Source: an uncultured Eubacteriales bacterium (lineage in GTDB: Bacteria > Bacillota > Clostridia > Christensenellales > Aristaeellaceae). From it: a stretch of DNA of 64,000 nucleotides. This document shows, piece after piece, positions 25,183 through 33,777 of this stretch. Position 1 is the first letter of the stretch. Each line of letters starts with the position of its first letter. The notes beneath the pieces were generated by a model. It searched no databases, was not told the origin of the DNA, and saw only the letters and a program-made list of their open reading frames with translations. The position numbers were made by a program, and so were the translations under genes. The stretch spans positions 96,512 through 160,511 of the forward strand of contig ONJM01000003.1 of the NCBI GenBank assembly GCA_900318145.1. Direction: 5' to 3'.

Positions 25183-25725
25183 TTACACAATCCGGCTGAT
25201 TTTTTCCTCCCGCAGATCATGCGGTTCCTTGGTGTCGGATGCGTATCCCAATGCCAGCGCGATCACAAAATCATAGCCTTCCGGGCACGCCAGGCGGGCT
25301 TTCAGTTCATCCGCCCTGTTCCCCGCAAACGCGGGTTTCGGCAGACCGAGAATTACACTTCCCACGCCGAGGCCTTCAGCGGCGAGCGCCATGTTTTCGA
25401 CAGCGATTCCGCAGTCCACCTGCGACCATGGAAAATCCTTCTCCCCGAACAGGAAGATGACCGTAGGGGCATGATAGAAAATCTGGAAATCCGGATCGGA
25501 AAACCGGGGGCTCCCGCTCTTTCCCATTACTTTCGCGGCCTCGTCGTGAATCTCCTGAATCAGTTCCGCGTTCTGAACAACGGAAAAATGCCACGGCTGC
25601 CTGTTCCGGGCGCTGGGGGATTCAAGCCCGGCCCGGAGGATGGAGGAAAGAACCTCCTCCGGCAGCTGCTCTTTCCTGTACGCACGATGCGATCTGCGGT
25701 TTGAAATAGCCTGCAATACGTCCAT
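25183..25725 (-). CDS. Nitroreductase family protein
   Basis: A 180-residue FMN-binding protein: AISNRRSHRAYRKEQLPEEVLSSILRAGLESPSARNRQPWHFSVV at the start, VDCGIAVENMALAAEGLGVGSVILG in the middle. The frame is open further upstream to 25827, but AAAGGAGAAGG before the ATG at 25725 fixes the start. It lies 36 bases upstream of the other nitroreductase and 64 bases downstream of dtxR, all on one strand. The two paralogues share only the fold, so they are not a recent duplication. Confidence 0.87.
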   Translation of the reverse strand: MDVLQAISNRRSHRAYRKEQLPEEVLSSILRAGLESPSARNRQPWHFSVVQNAELIQEIHDEAAKVMGKSGSPRFSDPDFQIFYHAPTVIFLFGEKDFPWSQVDCGIAVENMALAAEGLGVGSVILGLPKPAFAGNRADELKARLACPEGYDFVIALALGYASDTKEPHDLREEKISRIV

Positions 25726-25789
25726 TGTGCCTTCTCCTTTCCGGTTTGCCTGATGCTGTTCCTTTGACAAGCCTTCCGGACGGACCGGA

Positions 25790-26149
25790 TTATCTGATCT
25801 GACTGCAGATTGCCGCAAAGGACTCATCCGAAAGATCGTGCTCTATTTTGCAGGCGTCCTCTCTGGCAATCTCTTCGGGGACGCCGATCTGAACCAGGTA
25901 TTTTGTCAGCGCCTTATGCCGGTCATATATTTTCCGCGCAATGGCGTATCCCTTGTCTGTCAGGGAAATCATGCTGTCGGAGCTCATGGTGATGTATCCG
26001 TTCTCTCTCAGCTTTTTCATCGCGACGCTGACCGACGGCTTGGAGACGTTCAGTCCCATGGCAATATCGATCGAACGGGCATGGCCTTTCTTTTCCAGCA
26101 GCATCAAAATCTGCTCCAGATAATCTTCTGACGATTCATAAATCTGCAT
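25790..26149 (-). CDS. DtxR/MntR-family metal-dependent repressor, short form
   Basis: A 119-residue regulator: winged helix (residues ~8-62: EDYLEQILMLLEKKGHARSIDIA, then SKPSVSVAMKKL) and dimerisation/metal domain (residues ~65-119); no SH3-like third domain. Predicted metal ligands: Asp9 and Glu12 (MntR-like), His78, then Cys100-x-x-Glu103-His104, where the Cys is as in DtxR/IdeR rather than MntR's Glu. Iron or manganese cannot be decided from this mix. SD AAGGAGAA fixes the ATG at 26149. First gene of the operon with two nitroreductases; its own promoter carries the operator GTTAG-N6-CTAAC. Confidence 0.88.
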   Translation of the reverse strand: MQIYESSEDYLEQILMLLEKKGHARSIDIAMGLNVSKPSVSVAMKKLRENGYITMSSDSMISLTDKGYAIARKIYDRHKALTKYLVQIGVPEEIAREDACKIEHDLSDESFAAICSQIR

Positions 26150-26288
26150 TTCGGTTCTCCTTCTCTGCAAACCAATAACATTTTCGTTTCGATATGCCGT
26201 CTGACTGCAGGAAGCGGGATGCCACAGCAAGCAGACATCCCGTTTCCCTGAGGTATTGTATTGCCCGGCAGGCTGATCCGATTCTTTT

Positions 26289-26340
26289 GTTAGCAACTCC
26301 TAACCTGAAAAAGTATAACAGATTGCCGCCTGCCCGTCAA
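26289..26340 (-). promoter_or_regulatory. dtxR promoter and operator
   Basis: On the minus strand TTGACG (26340-26335), 17 bases, TATACT (26317-26312). Just downstream is the inverted repeat GTTAG-N6-CTAAC (26289-26304), over the start region. The same 16-base pattern occurs at the ABC exporter promoter (29476-29491), which points to autoregulation plus a shared regulon. Confidence 0.82.
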
Positions 26341-26381
26341 CTGAACCGCGTATGCCGCGGCGCATAACTTCAGCCGTTTTT

Positions 26382-28676
26382 TCATTCGGCTGTTTTCAGC
26401 GCGGCCACCATATCAATATTCCTGTTTTTGCGGGCAACCATCAGACCGACAGCCAGTGAAACGCCGAAAGTCAGGGGAATACTGACCAGCCAGGTGGAAA
26501 GGCCCAGAACCAGTTTCAGTTCATATTCGGACGCCAGGGCGGTCAGCAGATACTGCAGCACGCCCGCGCCGGCAGGTATGCCGATCAGGACACCGAGCAC
26601 TGTCAGCCACAGGTTCTGGCTGATCAGCAGCCGCCCGATTCTGGAATCCTTGAATCCGATTACTTTCAGGGTTGCCATTTCCCGATAGCGTTCCGTGTAG
26701 CTCATGACGCCAAGATTATACAGCACTACAATGCCCAGGATCACAGCGGCAATCACCAGCAGCCAGATCATTTTGTTCATCAGATCCATGAAGATATCAA
26801 ACGAATCCATGATCGACTGCTTGCTCTGCCTGTTCAGGATATGCGGATTGTCCGGGATCTCCGCGGCGTCCGTGAACACGGAAGATATATTGTATGTGAT
26901 GCCGGCTTTATCCGCGAAGGTATCCGTCATGAAGATACCTTCCGTCATGGAGTCCAGCACTCCGGCAACAGGAACGGTATAATGCTCACTGCTGTCATAG
27001 GGAGAGAAGGACAGTTTGTCCCCGGCTTTCAGGCGAAAATCCCGGGCAATCCGTGAGCAGATATATACTCCGTCATCTGTCAGCGGGATGATCCGCATTT
27101 CGGTATCCGCAAAACGGACCTTGTCATGCGTGACGGAATAAATCTCCAGGGAATAGCCTTTATCGCCGATCTGAACTGCCCTGGACGCTGCCCAGTCGCC
27201 GTTCAGGGACGCGGCCAGCGCTTTTCCTTCCTCCGGAGTCGTATTGTCTTCGTCCAGATTGATCCGGGTGGTGTAATTGATCGACTGTTCGTAGAAAATA
27301 TCCAGGAACGCGTCCATTGTATCCTTCATGCCAAGTCCGCCGACCAGCAGTACCATGCATCCGATGATGCCGAAGAGGGTCATGAAGCTCCGGGCTTTAT
27401 GGCGGATACAGTCCCGCAGGTTCCATTTTGTACCGAAGCCGAGCCGCTTGAACCGCTTTGTTTCCTCAAAGCGCAGATGCTTCATTCTTTTCGGGGAGTA
27501 AGGCCGCAAGGCGTCGGCCGCGGTGCCCTGCAGCATTTTCCGCACGGAAAGATAGCCGATAAAGGTAAGAAACGCGATGATTCCGAGGATGACAATCCAT
27601 GTGAACGCCGGGGCGTGAAGCGTCCAGGAGGGCACATCGATATAAGTTGCCATCGCGCTGTCCGGATTCATTATGAACCATCCAAGTCCATAACCGACAG
27701 CGATCCCGAGAACTGTTCCGAGCAGGCCGATGATCATCGCGTAGGCGGAGTAGTGGATCAGGATCTGCCGGTCCCTGAATCCCAGCGCCTTCAGGGTGCC
27801 GATCTGCGTTTTTTCGCTGGCGCAGATCCGGTGCATGGTAGTGACCATTGTCAGGATGGCAATAGCCAGGAAGAGAACCGGCAGGATAGAGGCCATGGTT
27901 TTCCCTTCATTTACTTCGCCCTGCGCTTCCGACCAGGAGATTGTCTCATCCCTGGACAGAATCAGGCGGGTCGTTCCCAGCGCGTGATCGGCCGATTCCA
28001 CAAAAGAGGGCTTGTCCAGGGAGGATTTCACATTGATCTGATGATACAGGGAACCGGCAAAAGCCTTGTATATCGCCGGAACAGCATTGTCCAGCATAAC
28101 CGGTGAGATATATACAAATCCGTAAGTTGAATAATCCGGCATCATCTGTGTGGAATCCGGCAGGCAGATCAGGTATTCACCGGACTTGATCAGGCCTTTC
28201 ACCGTTCCGGCGACCGTGATTGTCTGATAGGTCAGGGTCAGCGGATCCCCCAGGGCGATTCCGTTGGCGGCGGCATAGGAATCCGAAAGCCAGAAACCAT
28301 CCGGATCCTCCGCGCTGTATGGTTCGCCTTTCATGACAAGCATACCGGAAACATTTATGTTTTCACTGACGGTCAGCGCCAGTGTGTCCGTACTGCCCTT
28401 CACCGAAACATTCAGTGAAAGAAACCGGGTCGCATCCTCCACGCCGCTGATCGCCTTTACCTTTTCCAGATCTTCGGGACTGAAGCCCTTGTCACTGTAA
28501 ATCCTGTAATCAGCGAAACCTGTCGCTTCATAGATCTCCCCGGTATTTACTTCCAGCGAGTACCATTCAACATTGAATCCCAGAAAGACGCCGATCCCCA
28601 GCGCCACCATGATCACCATGGAAATGAACTGTGCTTTGTATTGCCAAAGCGTCCGGAAAAGTTTTTTCAGAAGCAT
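26382..28676 (-). CDS. MacB/FtsX-type ABC transporter permease
   Basis: A 764-residue membrane protein with the double-FtsX layout: N-terminal TM (LWQYKAQFISMVIMVALGIGVFLG), a large extracytoplasmic domain, three TMs (~residues 265-385, including ICASEKTQIGTLKALGFRDRQI), another TM and extracytoplasmic domain, and three C-terminal TMs with YTERYREMATLKVIGFKDSRIGRLL. Such permeases export lipids, peptides or toxins, or act mechanically on the envelope. The start overlaps the ATPase stop by one base (TAATG), so the pair forms one transporter. Its promoter bears DtxR-type operators. Confidence 0.9.
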   Translation of the reverse strand: MLLKKLFRTLWQYKAQFISMVIMVALGIGVFLGFNVEWYSLEVNTGEIYEATGFADYRIYSDKGFSPEDLEKVKAISGVEDATRFLSLNVSVKGSTDTLALTVSENINVSGMLVMKGEPYSAEDPDGFWLSDSYAAANGIALGDPLTLTYQTITVAGTVKGLIKSGEYLICLPDSTQMMPDYSTYGFVYISPVMLDNAVPAIYKAFAGSLYHQINVKSSLDKPSFVESADHALGTTRLILSRDETISWSEAQGEVNEGKTMASILPVLFLAIAILTMVTTMHRICASEKTQIGTLKALGFRDRQILIHYSAYAMIIGLLGTVLGIAVGYGLGWFIMNPDSAMATYIDVPSWTLHAPAFTWIVILGIIAFLTFIGYLSVRKMLQGTAADALRPYSPKRMKHLRFEETKRFKRLGFGTKWNLRDCIRHKARSFMTLFGIIGCMVLLVGGLGMKDTMDAFLDIFYEQSINYTTRINLDEDNTTPEEGKALAASLNGDWAASRAVQIGDKGYSLEIYSVTHDKVRFADTEMRIIPLTDDGVYICSRIARDFRLKAGDKLSFSPYDSSEHYTVPVAGVLDSMTEGIFMTDTFADKAGITYNISSVFTDAAEIPDNPHILNRQSKQSIMDSFDIFMDLMNKMIWLLVIAAVILGIVVLYNLGVMSYTERYREMATLKVIGFKDSRIGRLLISQNLWLTVLGVLIGIPAGAGVLQYLLTALASEYELKLVLGLSTWLVSIPLTFGVSLAVGLMVARKNRNIDMVAALKTAE

Positions 28677-29377
28677 TACCAGTCCACCTCTTCCACAGAC
28701 AGGGGATTTTTCTGTTCCTCACAGGATTTTATTTTTCCGTTCTTTACCCGGATGACCAAATCAGCCATTTTCGCGATGTTCTGATTATGGGTCACGATAA
28801 TGATTGTTTTCCCCATATCCCGTGCCATGGAAAGCAGGAGTCTGAGCACCATGACGCCGGTTTCGGAGTCGAGCGCGCCTGTCGGCTCGTCACACAGCAG
28901 TATGTGCGGGTTTTTTGCCAGCGCCCGGGCTATGGAAACGCGCTGCTGCTCCCCGCCCGACAATTCGGAAGGGAACTGGTGGATATGGTCTTCCAGGCCG
29001 ACGGCTTTCAGCATGTCGTGGCTGCTGAGCGGATCCGGCGCGATTTCCTTTACCAGCGCCACGTTTTCGATCACTGTCAGTGTCGGGATCAGGTTATAAC
29101 TCTGGAAAACAAAACCGACGGACGCGGCGCGGTAATCGGCCAGTTCATTGGGCGTCAGCGTGGATATATCCCGTCCGTTCACGATGATTGTGCCTTCCGT
29201 GGGACTGTCCAGTCCGCCGAGCATATTCAGCAGGGTACTCTTTCCGGCGCCGCTTGGACCAAGAACCACAATGAATTTCCCTTCTTCCAGGCTCAGGTTC
29301 ACATGATCCAGCGCGCGCTGCTCATGGTCTCCGTTCCGGTAGATTCTCGTTACATCCCTGAATTCAACAATGGCCAT
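28676..29377 (-). CDS. ABC transporter ATP-binding protein (MacB/LolD type)
   Basis: A 233-residue ATPase with Walker [10 protein letters not shown] near residue 42, Q-loop [17 protein letters not shown], signature [15 protein letters not shown] near 142-155, Walker [13 protein letters not shown], and the H-loop THNQN. These are features of the LolD/MacB subfamily that pairs with FtsX-like permeases. It is first in a two-gene operon with the permease gene. SD for the ATG is AAAGGAGAAAG. The strong promoter 120 bases upstream is covered by two GTTA(G/A)-N6-CTAAC sites. Confidence 0.93.
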   Translation of the reverse strand: MAIVEFRDVTRIYRNGDHEQRALDHVNLSLEEGKFIVVLGPSGAGKSTLLNMLGGLDSPTEGTIIVNGRDISTLTPNELADYRAASVGFVFQSYNLIPTLTVIENVALVKEIAPDPLSSHDMLKAVGLEDHIHQFPSELSGGEQQRVSIARALAKNPHILLCDEPTGALDSETGVMVLRLLLSMARDMGKTIIIVTHNQNIAKMADLVIRVKNGKIKSCEEQKNPLSVEEVDW

Positions 29378-29474
29378 AACAATCTTTCTCCTTTGTTCTT
29401 CGGGTCCGCTGTTCCGGATGATTCTTCCAGGGGAGCGGAACGTGACCGCGGCCGCGTTCCCTCCGTCCGCTTGA

Positions 29475-29529
29475 GGTTAGTGACGACTAACCACTAACGC
29501 AGTATAGTTAAACTCAACTAACATGTCAA
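29475..29529 (-). promoter_or_regulatory. ABC exporter promoter with two DtxR-type operators
   Basis: On the minus strand TTGACA (29529-29524), 17 bases, TATACT (29506-29501). One operator GTTAG-N6-CTAAC is at 29476-29491, extended by outer G/C pairs at 29475 and 29492. A near copy GTTAA-N6-CTAAC fills the spacer at 29507-29522. A further half-site CTAAC lies at 29494-29498. The interval 29378-29840 otherwise contains the divergent promoter of the pcp fusion gene and no ORF. Confidence 0.82.
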
Positions 29530-29681
29530 GCGGTTTTTCAAAGAATCAGAATATATTCGGGCCGCCGGGCCGGTGCTGCGCGGCAGAGAGGCTAAAGAAC
29601 CGCCGAGGATAAACCGTCGTTTATTCACTGAAAAGGCGCGCGGACCGGACTGGACCGGGAAGGGAAAGCGGTGCTTTTCCT

Positions 29682-29711
29682 TTGACGGGGGCTTTTTCAG
29701 TGTGCTATGAT
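29682..29711 (+). promoter_or_regulatory. Promoter of the pyroglutamyl-peptidase fusion gene
   Basis: TTGACG (29682-29687) and TATGAT (29706-29711) separated by 18 bases; leader of about 120 bases to the ATG at 29841. Confidence 0.55.
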
Positions 29712-29840
29712 TAAAACAGTGCAAAGCGCGGAATGCGGACCGGCCGGGAATACTGTCATGCGGGGCATTTCAGCAATGATATCGGAAACAGGAAGGAAAA
29801 CGCTGCCGGCTTCCGGAAAACTGCCGCAGGGAGTCCAAAT

Positions 29841-30887
29841 ATGATTCTTGTAACTGCTTTTGAACCGTTTGGCGGGGAAAAACTGAATCCGGCAGAGATG
29901 ATCCTTAACCTTCTGCCGGACAGGATCGGGGGAACCCGGATCCGGAAACTGCTCCTGCCGGTTGAATTCAAACGGGCGCGGGAACTCGCGGCCGCTGAAT
30001 ACGACCGGATTTCTCCTGCCGCTGTAATTATGCTCGGACAGGCCGGCGGCCGCGGCACCATCACGCCGGAAGCAGCCGGCCGGAACATGATGAACGGCCG
30101 TATTCCGGATAACGCGGGCTGTCAGCCGGATCATATTCCGGTGGTTGACGGCGGTCCTGACCTGCTTTGGTCCACGCTGCCTGTTGACAGGATTATCCGC
30201 GGGGTCAGGGCGCTCGGCATCCCGTGCGAAAGATCCGAAAACGCGGGGGAGTATGTCTGCAACGCCCTGCTGTACGGGATGCTCGCGCATAACGGGGGAG
30301 CTGTTCCGACCGGCTTCATTCATGTCCCGTATATCCGGGAGCAGGGACATGAAGAACAGCCTTTCATGGAGCTGGAAGCAGTCTGCCGGGGAATTACAGC
30401 CGCGATAGAAACAGTGGCGGATGAAATTGCGGAGAAAAGGGCGGTGTGCCTGGAACCGGTTACCGCGGAGAACCTTGAAGCGGTGCTCGCGCTGCGCGTG
30501 GATGACGCCCAGAAGCACTTTGTTTCCACTGCCGCCGAATCACTGGCCCAGGCCTATGTCTACGCGAAGACGGCATTTCCGTTTGCCGTCCGCAGCGGTC
30601 CGGAAACAGTCGGTTTTATTATGATGGGGTACTATGAAAAAAAGAAATACTATACCCTGTGGAAACTGATGATTGACCGAAAGTACCAGCACAGGGGATA
30701 CGGAAGAGCGGCGCTGGAGCAGGGGATTGCGTTCCTGCGGGAAAAGCACGGCGCGCGGGAGATTTATACCGGCGTACTGCCGGAGAATTATGCCGCCAAA
30801 GGCCTGTACCGCTCTGCGGGCTTTGAGGAAACGGGAGTTTTTGAAAACGGCATGCAGGAAATGCGCCTGATCTGCGGACAGGCGTGA
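29841..30887 (+). CDS. Pyroglutamyl-peptidase I fused to a GNAT acetyltransferase
   Basis: A 348-residue two-domain protein. Residues 1-~205 are pyroglutamyl-peptidase I (peptidase C15): MILVTAFEPFGGEKLNPAE, Glu77 in ITPEAAGRN, Cys140 in GEYVCNALLYG, and His161 in GFIHVPY, i.e. a complete Glu-Cys-His triad. Residues ~206-348 are a GNAT domain of the spermidine/BltD-like type (VTAENLEAVLALRVDDAQ, KLMIDRKYQHRGYGRAALEQGIAF, YRSAGFEETG). The peptidase would release N-terminal pyroglutamate; acetylation of the product or of an unrelated amine is inference. The ATG at 29841 is taken over an earlier in-frame ATG because GGGAG precedes it and the family starts there. Confidence 0.88.
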   Translation: MILVTAFEPFGGEKLNPAEMILNLLPDRIGGTRIRKLLLPVEFKRARELAAAEYDRISPAAVIMLGQAGGRGTITPEAAGRNMMNGRIPDNAGCQPDHIPVVDGGPDLLWSTLPVDRIIRGVRALGIPCERSENAGEYVCNALLYGMLAHNGGAVPTGFIHVPYIREQGHEEQPFMELEAVCRGITAAIETVADEIAEKRAVCLEPVTAENLEAVLALRVDDAQKHFVSTAAESLAQAYVYAKTAFPFAVRSGPETVGFIMMGYYEKKKYYTLWKLMIDRKYQHRGYGRAALEQGIAFLREKHGAREIYTGVLPENYAAKGLYRSAGFEETGVFENGMQEMRLICGQA

Positions 30888-30932
30888 AGACCGCACGGAT
30901 CATGCGTCAACAGCAACGGGAGGAGATAGAAG

Positions 30933-31295
30933 TTGAAAAAGTGGTATGACGAGGAATATGAGTTCAGCGTGGAAGTAACCGGCTTCCTGCACGGCGATCA
31001 TACGGAGCGGTACTGCCGTAACGGAGAAGAGATCGGCGATCGGTACACCTGCACATACGGATGCCCCGTCAACAGGGACGGGTACGGAATCTGTTCAAAA
31101 ACGATGATGATTCTCTTTCCCCTGATGGATGCCGTGCGGAGCGGAGGCGACCTTGAAAACCTCGGCGGTGACAGCAGGTATACAAAAACGGTCGTATGCC
31201 CGGACGGATGCGTGATCTTCAGGCTGACCGCAAGACCGCTGGGAAATGAGAATTTTCATAAAGGCGGCTTTTATGATTATCCTGACCAGACCTGA
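30933..31295 (+). CDS. TIGR04076 family protein
   Basis: A 120-residue protein with TTG start (SD GGGAGGAG, 7-base spacing). It has YEFSVEVTGFLHGDH, then a Cys-containing middle (YTCTYGCPVNRDGYGICSKTMMILFPLMDAVRSGGDL) and CPDGCVIFRLTARP near residues 88-101. It matches my recollection of the TIGR04076 small family, found in anaerobes, function unknown. The conserved Cys residues hint at metal or redox chemistry. It follows the pcp-GNAT gene by 45 bases. Confidence 0.72.
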   Translation: MKKWYDEEYEFSVEVTGFLHGDHTERYCRNGEEIGDRYTCTYGCPVNRDGYGICSKTMMILFPLMDAVRSGGDLENLGGDSRYTKTVVCPDGCVIFRLTARPLGNENFHKGGFYDYPDQT

Positions 31296-31374
31296 ACCGG
31301 AGCCTTGCCGAAACGCAGGAAGCTGCCCGCAGGGATGAATACCGCGGCGTGTCCTGACTGCCAGGAGGAGAATG

Positions 31375-32034
31375 ATGAATATGCTTAGGATTGCTGTTCC
31401 GACAAACAGGCCGCAGGCGGTTGCCAATTATCTTGACGCGCTGGCACAGCTAGGTGCTCACGGAGAAGCGGGAAGAAGCTTTTGCCCTTCTGATTACAGC
31501 GGGCTCCTGCTGCCGGGCGGCTGCGACGTCAATCCCTCCCGTTACGGCAGGGACAGAATCGCGCAGGAAACGACAGACGACGATCTGGACGCGCTTCAGT
31601 TTGACGCGCTGGACCGGTTTCTGGCGGCGGGCAGGCCTGTGTTCGGAATCTGCAGAGGGCATCAGCTGCTGAATGTTGCTTTCGGCGGAACGCTGATACA
31701 GCATCTTCAAAATGCTGAAAACCATATGAGCCTGCCTTCGGGAGAGGATAATACTCACCGGGCGGTCATCGAACGGAAGTCTTTTGTGTACCGGATCTAC
31801 GGTGATGAATGCGCGGTAAATTCTTCCCACCATCAGGGCGTGGAGATTCCGGGAAAGGGCCTGAGAGCGGTAATGCGGTCTGAGGATGGCGTGATCGAAG
31901 CCCTGGAGCACGAGTCTCTGCCTGTCTGGAGCGTCCAGTGGCATCCGGAACGGATGTGCTTCAGGCACAGAAGGAACGATACCGCGGACGGAAGTTCCGT
32001 GATTCGCTTTTTTCTTGAAAACTGCCTGAAATGA
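31375..32034 (+). CDS. Class I glutamine-amidotransferase-like gamma-glutamyl hydrolase (PuuD-like)
   Basis: A 219-residue protein of the peptidase C26 type: LLLPGGCDVNPSRYGRD (oxyanion region), nucleophile Cys in FGICRGHQLLNVAFGGTLIQHL near residue 95, His/Glu in VQWHPERM near residue 187. The family cleaves gamma-glutamyl bonds of small amides such as gamma-glutamyl-GABA. The protein is shorter than typical PuuD (~250), mostly at the N-terminus. Two ATGs at 31372 and 31375 follow AGGAGG closely; the second has better spacing. Confidence 0.85.
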   Translation: MNMLRIAVPTNRPQAVANYLDALAQLGAHGEAGRSFCPSDYSGLLLPGGCDVNPSRYGRDRIAQETTDDDLDALQFDALDRFLAAGRPVFGICRGHQLLNVAFGGTLIQHLQNAENHMSLPSGEDNTHRAVIERKSFVYRIYGDECAVNSSHHQGVEIPGKGLRAVMRSEDGVIEALEHESLPVWSVQWHPERMCFRHRRNDTADGSSVIRFFLENCLK

Positions 32035-32077
32035 AGCCTTCGGGGCTGAACGGCGGATTGGATGTGTATCGGCTGTG

Positions 32078-32398
32078 ATGATTGGATTTGTGATCTGGAG
32101 CGTTATTTTTCTGGTTTTGCTGGGAATCGGTGTCTGGACCTGGAAATCAGACAAAGCCGCAACCTTTTTCACCGGAACAAAACCGCCCAGTGTTACGGAT
32201 GTACGGAAATACAACCGCGCGGTGGCTGTCCTGTGGTTTGTCTACGCAGGCCTGTTCGAGCTTCTGGGGATTCCGTTCCTTTTCCTGAAGCAGAACGCAC
32301 CGGGCTTCCTGTGGTCCATCGCGGGCGTGCCGGTGATTTCGGTCGCGCTGATGATTGCATACAATCGGGTGCTCCGGAAATATGAGCGGGTCAGATGA
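32078..32398 (+). CDS. DUF3784-like small membrane protein
   Basis: A 106-residue protein with three hydrophobic segments (IGFVIWSVIFLVLLGIGVW, AVAVLWFVYAGLFELLGIPFLFL, GFLWSIAGVPVISVALMIAY) and the segment WKSDKAATFFTGTKPPSVTDVRKYNRA, typical of DUF3784 proteins. Function unknown. No clear SD; GTG at 32075 is an alternative start. Confidence 0.7.
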   Translation: MIGFVIWSVIFLVLLGIGVWTWKSDKAATFFTGTKPPSVTDVRKYNRAVAVLWFVYAGLFELLGIPFLFLKQNAPGFLWSIAGVPVISVALMIAYNRVLRKYERVR

Positions 32399-32444
32399 AC
32401 CATGATCAGCGGGAACCGGAGGGGACATGCGCGTCAAACACGAA

Positions 32445-32473
32445 TTGACGTTCATTTCTCCGGATAATATAAT
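32445..32473 (+). promoter_or_regulatory. Promoter of the cobalamin riboswitch/btu operon
   Basis: TTGACG (32445-32450) and perfect TATAAT (32468-32473) with a 17-base spacer. Predicted start near 32480, a few bases before the aptamer. Confidence 0.78.
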
Positions 32474-32493
32474 ATCTCCGACAAATGAATAGC

Positions 32494-32674
32494 CGGTGTA
32501 TCTGCGCAGCGATGCGCGGCGCGGTTCCGTAAAAACCGCGTCATAGGAACACGGATGAGAGTTCCGGGCTATCCCAGTAACCGTGAAGCGGACGAACGCA
32601 CGTGATGAAGCCACTGCGTAAGCGGGAAGGTGTGCCAGTAGGATGAGGCAAAGCCGGGAGACTTGTTTACACCG
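32494..32674 (+). promoter_or_regulatory. Cobalamin riboswitch aptamer
   Basis: P1 is formed by CGGTGTA (32494-32500) and TACACCG (32668-32674). Between them lie the family elements in order: GTAACCGTGA, GAAGCCACTG, GCGGGAAGG, AGTAGGATGA, and the B12-box-like AAGCCGGGAGACTTG. It precedes a corrinoid-type ABC transporter, the classical target. Cobalamin binding should lower btuFCD expression. Recognised by consensus, not by a covariance model. Confidence 0.92.
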
Positions 32675-32711
32675 TGAATTTATCATTCCCCTGGGGGTGG
32701 GATATGCTATG

Positions 32712-32738
32712 AAACTTGCGGATTGATCCGCAGGTTTT
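32712..32738 (+). terminator. Expression-platform terminator of the cobalamin riboswitch
   Basis: A 12-base stem AAACTTGCGGAT / ATCCGCAGGTTT with a 2-base apical spacer and T-rich tail (TTTTGTT), placed between aptamer and gene. Confidence 0.7.
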
Positions 32739-32752
32739 GTTGGCGTGCCTCG

Positions 32753-32818
32753 GGGAGGGACGCTTTTCTGTATGCAGCAACCCTCCCGCTGATTCATTTG
32801 ATCATTTTATGAGGAGGG
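32753..32818 (+). promoter_or_regulatory. Possible SD-masking switch before btuF
   Basis: CCCTCCC (32781-32787) can pair either with upstream GGGAGGG (32753-32759) or with the ribosome site GGAGGG (32813-32818). Mutually exclusive pairings of this sort could add translational control to the terminator at 32712. Confidence 0.45.
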
Positions 32819-32825
32819 ACAGACA

Positions 32826-33770
32826 ATGTCCAAGAAACTGGTTTCCCTGTTCCTGGCAGTGCTGATGGTTTTCAGCGCTGCTTCCGTCCTGGCTGAAGGC
32901 TCCGCCGTTACGGTGACCGACATGCACGGCCGTGAAATCACACTGGCCGCTCCGGCGGAAAAAATCGTTGTTCTGATGCCGGCTGATGCTGAAATTCTCT
33001 GGAGCCTTGGCGTGTCAGAATCTATCGTCGGTGTGGGCATGTACTGTGTCACAACGGAAGAGACCGCCGTTATGCCCGGAATTGACGGGAAGGAAGTTGT
33101 AAACTCAGGTTATGTTCTGAACGTGGAACAGATCCTGGCGCTTGCTCCCCAGGTTGTCATCATGACCGAAATGGGCCATGATCCGGATCAGGTCGCGGCG
33201 CTCACCGAGGGCGGCGTGCAGGTCGTCATCACCAACGCCCAGAATCTGGAAGACGTATATACCGATATTGCCCTGCTCGGCGCGGTTACCGGTAAAAACG
33301 CTGAAGCGGAAACGCTTATCACCGATATGAAGGCCAGGTTTGCCGCAATCGGGGAAAAGGCCGGCGAAACGGACAAAACGCTGTACATTGAAGAAAGCCC
33401 GATCTATGACGGTACCGTATGGACCGCCGGAAAAGGCACCTATATGGATGACGTCGCTGCACTCTGTGGCCTGAAGAATATCTTTGCTGATCTCGACGGC
33501 CATCAGGGGGTCTCTGACGAGCAGGTTGTGGCCCGGAATCCCGATCTCATCATCACCACCACCTCCTATGATCCTTCCTGGATGTCCGAAATGCCGGATG
33601 CCGAAATCAAAAACCGCAGCGGCTGGGAAGGCGTTACCGCCGTCATCAACGGCGACGTGATCTACGATCCCACCAATGCCGTGGCGCTCCCCGGCCCGCG
33701 CCTGACGGATGTTGCCGAAATGCTGCTGAACTATATCCAGTCCGAGGAAGCGGCTGATCCCGCTGCCTGA
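32826..33770 (+). CDS. btuF: Corrinoid ABC transporter substrate-binding protein (BtuF-like)
   Basis: A 314-residue exported protein: signal peptide (KKLVSLFLAVLMVFSAASVLAEG) and a periplasmic-binding TroA-like fold (VTVTDMHGREITLAAPAEKIVVLMPADAEILWSLG ... LAPQVVIMTEM ... NPDLIITT). No lipobox Cys is obvious, which is unusual for a Gram-positive binding protein. The cobalamin riboswitch upstream identifies the cargo as a corrinoid more firmly than the protein itself, since iron-siderophore proteins share the fold. First gene of btuFCD. Confidence 0.87.
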   Translation: MSKKLVSLFLAVLMVFSAASVLAEGSAVTVTDMHGREITLAAPAEKIVVLMPADAEILWSLGVSESIVGVGMYCVTTEETAVMPGIDGKEVVNSGYVLNVEQILALAPQVVIMTEMGHDPDQVAALTEGGVQVVITNAQNLEDVYTDIALLGAVTGKNAEAETLITDMKARFAAIGEKAGETDKTLYIEESPIYDGTVWTAGKGTYMDDVAALCGLKNIFADLDGHQGVSDEQVVARNPDLIITTTSYDPSWMSEMPDAEIKNRSGWEGVTAVINGDVIYDPTNAVALPGPRLTDVAEMLLNYIQSEEAADPAA

Positions 33771-33777
33771 CCCGGTT

